From positions 1 through 64,000 of the forward strand of contig JASDRS010000011.1 in the NCBI GenBank assembly GCA_041441915.1: 64,000 bases of DNA, in the 5' to 3' direction. The position numbers and the translations under genes are program-made. Origin of the DNA: UBA10365 sp041441915 (GTDB taxonomy: Bacteria; Pseudomonadota; Alphaproteobacteria; Rhodobacterales; Rhodobacteraceae). Below the pieces are notes generated by a model. That model was not told the origin of the DNA. It saw nothing but the letters and a program-made list of their open reading frames with translations, and searched no databases. Shown here piece by piece: positions 61,128 through 64,000 of this stretch (within the stretch, counting starts at the first letter, position 1; each line of letters starts with the position of its first letter).

Positions 61128-62291
61128 CTAAATGATAGGCAGATGTGGCAACGCTCGGCGTGACAAAAGTCTAGCCTTGCCGTTTTCAATAACAATATTT
61201 TCTTCATGTACCATGATTTTGTCGGCGCCATAAGACAAAGAAGGCTCAAGCGTAAGGACCATGCCCTCTTGCAGAATAGTTTTGTCCCAAGCGCTGTTGG
61301 AAGGCCATTCTGTCAGTTGCATGCCCAGCCCATGGCCCAAACGGCCAACACTGCCGACCAAGGCGTTAAGCTCGGCTATTACCCTATGCATAGAGTAGAA
61401 AAGATCGCAGGCCTTCGCACCTGCTACGGCGGCCTCAATGCCCGCCTCTGTTGCGCGCCAAAGCACATCATAAGCACGGCGCGCGTTATCGTCGCTTTTG
61501 CCCATGGCAAAATTGCGATCAAAGTCACAAAAGTAGCCGTCAAAAGTAGCACCTGTGTCAAGCATCACTATATCACCCATTTGCAACGGCCTTTGACTTG
61601 GAGGCGAGATCACGTCTATATATCCGCCTTGATCGGCCCCACCAACCAAATAGGGCACATCATCGGCCCCTTGGGTCAGGCATTCTTTGCGAAATGCACG
61701 GAACGTTTCACAAAAAGGTTGCCCGATGAAGGCCAAGTGCGGCATTGCATCAAAGCTGTTTGATGCAACCGCGCAAATATAAGATATTTTTTCAATTTCC
61801 GCAGCTGATTTAACCATGCGCTGGGCGCGCACTTGAGGAGTGATGTCGCATATCTCCAGTCCATCAAGCTGACCCACTAATGTTTCATAATATGCCAAGG
61901 GCATGCGCAGATAGGTTTCAGAACCCTTTAGCAAGCCCAGCTTTTTCCGCTTTTGTGCCAAGGGAGCCAACAGATCAACCAAAAGGCTGATTCCGTCATC
62001 CTCGGGCGAGGGGGCTGGCCAGGTGCGAATATCGGTCACCCAAGTTTGGCGCATTAGTGCCGCGCCAATTTCTGGAATTACGGCGATGGGCTTGCCACTT
62101 TGGGGAATGAACAAAAACCAGGGCCGCGTTGGGCTTTGCCAAAATAACGTTTGAAATCCGCTAAAATAGCGTAGCTCTGCCTCTGTTGTGAATAGCGTGC
62201 CAGCAATCTTTTCTTGAGCCATGTGGGCTTGGAAAAGCGCTGTGCGCTTTTCATATTCGTTCTTGGAAAAGCCAAATTCAGGTGAATTCAT
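61128..62291 (-). CDS. M24 family peptidase (Xaa-Pro dipeptidase/ectoine hydrolase-like)
   Basis: The 387-aa protein has an N-terminal creatinase-like domain (about 10-150) and a pita-bread catalytic domain. Metal ligands are visible: Asp in DTGATFDGYFCDFDRN (two Asp, about 245 and 256), His in GRLGHGLGM (about 318), Glu in TLEPSLSY and Glu in HEENIVIE. Family members include prolidases, creatinase and ectoine hydrolase (DoeA/EutD). Its ATG directly follows the stop of the ammonia-lyase gene (TAGATG), so it is coupled to it. Confidence 0.88.
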   Translation of the reverse strand: MNSPEFGFSKNEYEKRTALFQAHMAQEKIAGTLFTTEAELRYFSGFQTLFWQSPTRPWFLFIPQSGKPIAVIPEIGAALMRQTWVTDIRTWPAPSPEDDGISLLVDLLAPLAQKRKKLGLLKGSETYLRMPLAYYETLVGQLDGLEICDITPQVRAQRMVKSAAEIEKISYICAVASNSFDAMPHLAFIGQPFCETFRAFRKECLTQGADDVPYLVGGADQGGYIDVISPPSQRPLQMGDIVMLDTGATFDGYFCDFDRNFAMGKSDDNARRAYDVLWRATEAGIEAAVAGAKACDLFYSMHRVIAELNALVGSVGRLGHGLGMQLTEWPSNSAWDKTILQEGMVLTLEPSLSYGADKIMVHEENIVIENGKARLLSRRALPHLPII

Positions 62292-63479
62292 CTAGGCTTC
62301 AGCCATCATTTGGTCATAAATTTCAGGGTCGGTGATACCTTCAGAGCCAAAGACCAAAATACGCGAACTTCTCTCAAGTCCTAAATCTTGGCGAAGATCA
62401 ACTCGCCGGCACGCTGCAATCGCCACTGCCAGACCCGCAACCGCACTTTCGCCAGCGGTAATTTTTGGATCATCCAGTAAGGGGCGGGCCAAAAGCCGCA
62501 TCGTGGGGCCAACCAAGGCGTCCGTTATAGTTAAAAAGTCGTCGACTTCAGCTTCAAGGATGTGCCAAGCTAAAGGAGAGGGAGCACCACAAGACAACCC
62601 AGCCATGACAGTTTCTTTTTTGATTTCAACGGTCGTTGCATGGCCGTTTATAGCACTTTCATACAGGCATGCTGCCAAGTCGGGCTCGACGACGCAAATT
62701 CGCATCTGAGCATCTGGCCAATATTGGCGCAAAAACGCTGCTATAGATGCTGCCATACCACCCACGCCGCCTTGTAAAAATACATGACTTGGTGCTTGGT
62801 CTAACTTTTGGCACAGTTCATTCACCATCACCCCGTAGCCAGCCATCACATGGCGCGGTGTATCCTGATACCCTGGCCAGCTCGTGTCTGAAATGATGAA
62901 CCAGCCGTTTTTCTCTGCCTCCTGTCGGGCAAACGTGACTGAGGCGTCGTAGTCGCCCTGAATGCGAATTACTGCGGCTCCAAGGGCGCGCATGGCCTTG
63001 GCGCGAGCTTCGCTGACCTCGGTGTGAATATAGATGCGGCAGGGAATGCCAAAACGCTGACAGCCCCATGCCAAAGAGCGGCCATGATTGCCGTCGGTTG
63101 CCGAGACCATGGTCATTAACGCTGCCTCGGCCTTGTAGTGACCAGCGCGTATATCGCGCAAGGTGACGGCTTGGCCAAGTTGGGTTGTTAGTTGATCCCC
63201 CAAGACCCGGAGCGCTGCATAAGCGCCGCCTAGTGCTTTAAAGCTGGCTAAATTGAACCGTGGGGCCTCGTCTTTATAATAGACCGCCTGCACCCCAATG
63301 TCTTTGGCTAGGGCGTTGAGCTCGTAAAGAGAGGTTGGCGCATAATTTTCCCAAGTCGTGATCTCGGTGATGGCATCAGAAAAATTTTGTCGCGTGATCA
63401 CGCTGTCTTTAGCAGATCCTTCACGTTTGACGTGAGCATAATGATTGATAGTTGCATGGTCAAAAGAAGATAAGGGCAA
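62292..63479 (-). CDS. Diaminopropionate ammonia-lyase family (PLP fold type II)
   Basis: The 395-aa enzyme matches DpaL/YgeX, which splits 2,3-diaminopropionate into pyruvate and ammonia. It shows YAPTSLYELNALAKDIGV (about 46-63), the PLP lysine in RFNLASFKALGG (Lys81), SATDGNHGRSLAWG (about 130), QGGVGGMAAS (about 236) and a C-terminal GSEGITDPEIY. EutB-type enzymes of ectoine degradation are shorter (about 330 residues). It leads the operon lyase-M24 peptidase-racemase, which together look like a route that cleaves an amino-acid amide and degrades the released diamino acid. Confidence 0.88.
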   Translation of the reverse strand: MPLSSFDHATINHYAHVKREGSAKDSVITRQNFSDAITEITTWENYAPTSLYELNALAKDIGVQAVYYKDEAPRFNLASFKALGGAYAALRVLGDQLTTQLGQAVTLRDIRAGHYKAEAALMTMVSATDGNHGRSLAWGCQRFGIPCRIYIHTEVSEARAKAMRALGAAVIRIQGDYDASVTFARQEAEKNGWFIISDTSWPGYQDTPRHVMAGYGVMVNELCQKLDQAPSHVFLQGGVGGMAASIAAFLRQYWPDAQMRICVVEPDLAACLYESAINGHATTVEIKKETVMAGLSCGAPSPLAWHILEAEVDDFLTITDALVGPTMRLLARPLLDDPKITAGESAVAGLAVAIAACRRVDLRQDLGLERSSRILVFGSEGITDPEIYDQMMAEA

Positions 63480-64000
63480 AGGCGGTCTCTTTCCTGGGCA
63501 CTAAGTGATGAGAATTCGCACTTTATAGTAAAGGTTAAAAGTTACAATCGTTGCCTCTCATCGAAGCAATACCCCCCGTCTGAGGTGCGCTGGTACAACT
63601 GAACAAGTGGGGTCGCTGTTTGAACGTTATGAACGTCCTGAAAGTAAATTTGTGGCCTAATTAATTGGAAGCCCAAAGTTGAACTTTTGTACGGTGACGG
63701 ATTTTCCTAATGCAGGCCTCACAAACCAAGGCTTGGAGCAATTTTTAGGCACTTGCTCTGAACATTTGCGTGCATGTGTTCTTGTATATTTTATCACTGG
63801 AAGGGGTGTTTAACTTATCGTGAAACTCGATAAGCTCCCGATGGAGCAAAACGGCGAAGTGATAGACTTTACCATCGATCTGGCATTGATCCGTAGATTT
63901 GCGCCGACTAGGCGCTCATTTAATAGTTTCTACGATGAGAAAGGTTTGCTCCTGATGATTGGCTAGGTTTGCAATGGGGCTTGTTTTCGGCGTGCCCTTC
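63480..64000. other. Intergenic region at the window end
   Basis: No firm gene. A plus-strand piece at about 63598-63660 ends in TAA after an ordinary-looking sequence, and a 48-codon GTG frame is listed separately; both may be pieces of a decayed gene. The ammonia-lyase promoter should be near 63500-63560. Confidence 0.35.
63820..63966 (+). CDS. Small hypothetical ORF, possibly a fragment
   Basis: A 48-codon frame with GTG start and AAGGGG some 13 bases upstream ends in TAG. Composition is protein-like (VIDFTIDLALIRRFAPTRRS), but no family is recognised and spacing to the ribosome site is long. It may be the end of a decayed gene. Confidence 0.25.
   Translation: MKLDKLPMEQNGEVIDFTIDLALIRRFAPTRRSFNSFYDEKGLLLMIG

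Noticed and set aside
1..64000. CRISPR array, prophage or insertion sequence
   Set aside because: No regularly spaced repeats, no phage structural genes and no transposase or integrase could be recognised.

Overview
The window looks like a chromosomal segment of a free-living, probably marine alphaproteobacterium with moderate to low GC. My best guess is a SAR116-like (Puniceispirillaceae) or related lineage. This is inferred from gene content (rplY-pth-DUF2237, monomeric NADP isocitrate dehydrogenase, arginine:glycine amidinotransferase, many amine and osmolyte genes), not from a marker gene. I found no rRNA, complete tRNA, CRISPR array, transposase or integrase.

Layout. 0-2 kb: eroded accessory DNA with two coupled small genes and a broken MFS transporter. 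2-5.3 kb: housekeeping genes (rplY, pth, DUF2237, trpB). 5.4-10.4 kb: an ABC importer of the nitrate/taurine/sulfonate type with two permeases, a GntR/FadR regulator with an evident operator, and a divergent FAH-family hydrolase. 10.4-22.3 kb: icd, transaldolase, an atypical SDR, an AraC regulator, an MFS transporter and a di-heme peroxidase/ASPIC pair, interleaved with decayed transporter genes.

23-38.5 kb: nucleotide-sugar supply for surface polysaccharide. It contains manB and manC (GDP-mannose), galU (UDP-glucose), rfbI-F-G-H (CDP-4-keto-3,6-dideoxyglucose), rfbC-B-D plus rfbA (dTDP-L-rhamnose), and uppS (polyprenyl carrier). No intact glycosyltransferase, flippase or polymerase is present. 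The one initiating sugar-phosphate transferase (GT4/WecA type) and a second rmlC are pseudogenes.

39.6-55.4 kb: an amine-catabolism island. It holds a Pot-type ABC importer, a Rieske oxygenase with the Glu variant typical of quaternary-amine oxygenases, and a BetI-like TetR regulator with an 18-bp palindrome. These are followed by an N-methyltransferase-like gene and a flavin amine oxidase. Next comes a tightly overlapping five-gene operon (two PYROXD2-like flavoproteins, a GcvT-like protein, a class III aminotransferase and a GNAT) divergent from a second BetI-like regulator with its own 14-bp palindrome. This is the best candidate for an undescribed pathway: uptake and stepwise demethylation/oxidation of a methylated amine or polyamine-like compound.

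56-63.5 kb: a membrane-anchored protein with a C-terminal winged helix behind a small secreted protein, then arginine:glycine amidinotransferase, an isochorismatase-family hydrolase, rsgA, and a three-gene operon (Asp/Glu racemase family, M24 peptidase, diaminopropionate ammonia-lyase). A recurring theme is recent gene decay: at least seven recognisable pseudogenes (MFS, SLC13, LivF, a permease-like gene, GT4, RmlC, ArgE) lie between intact genes.
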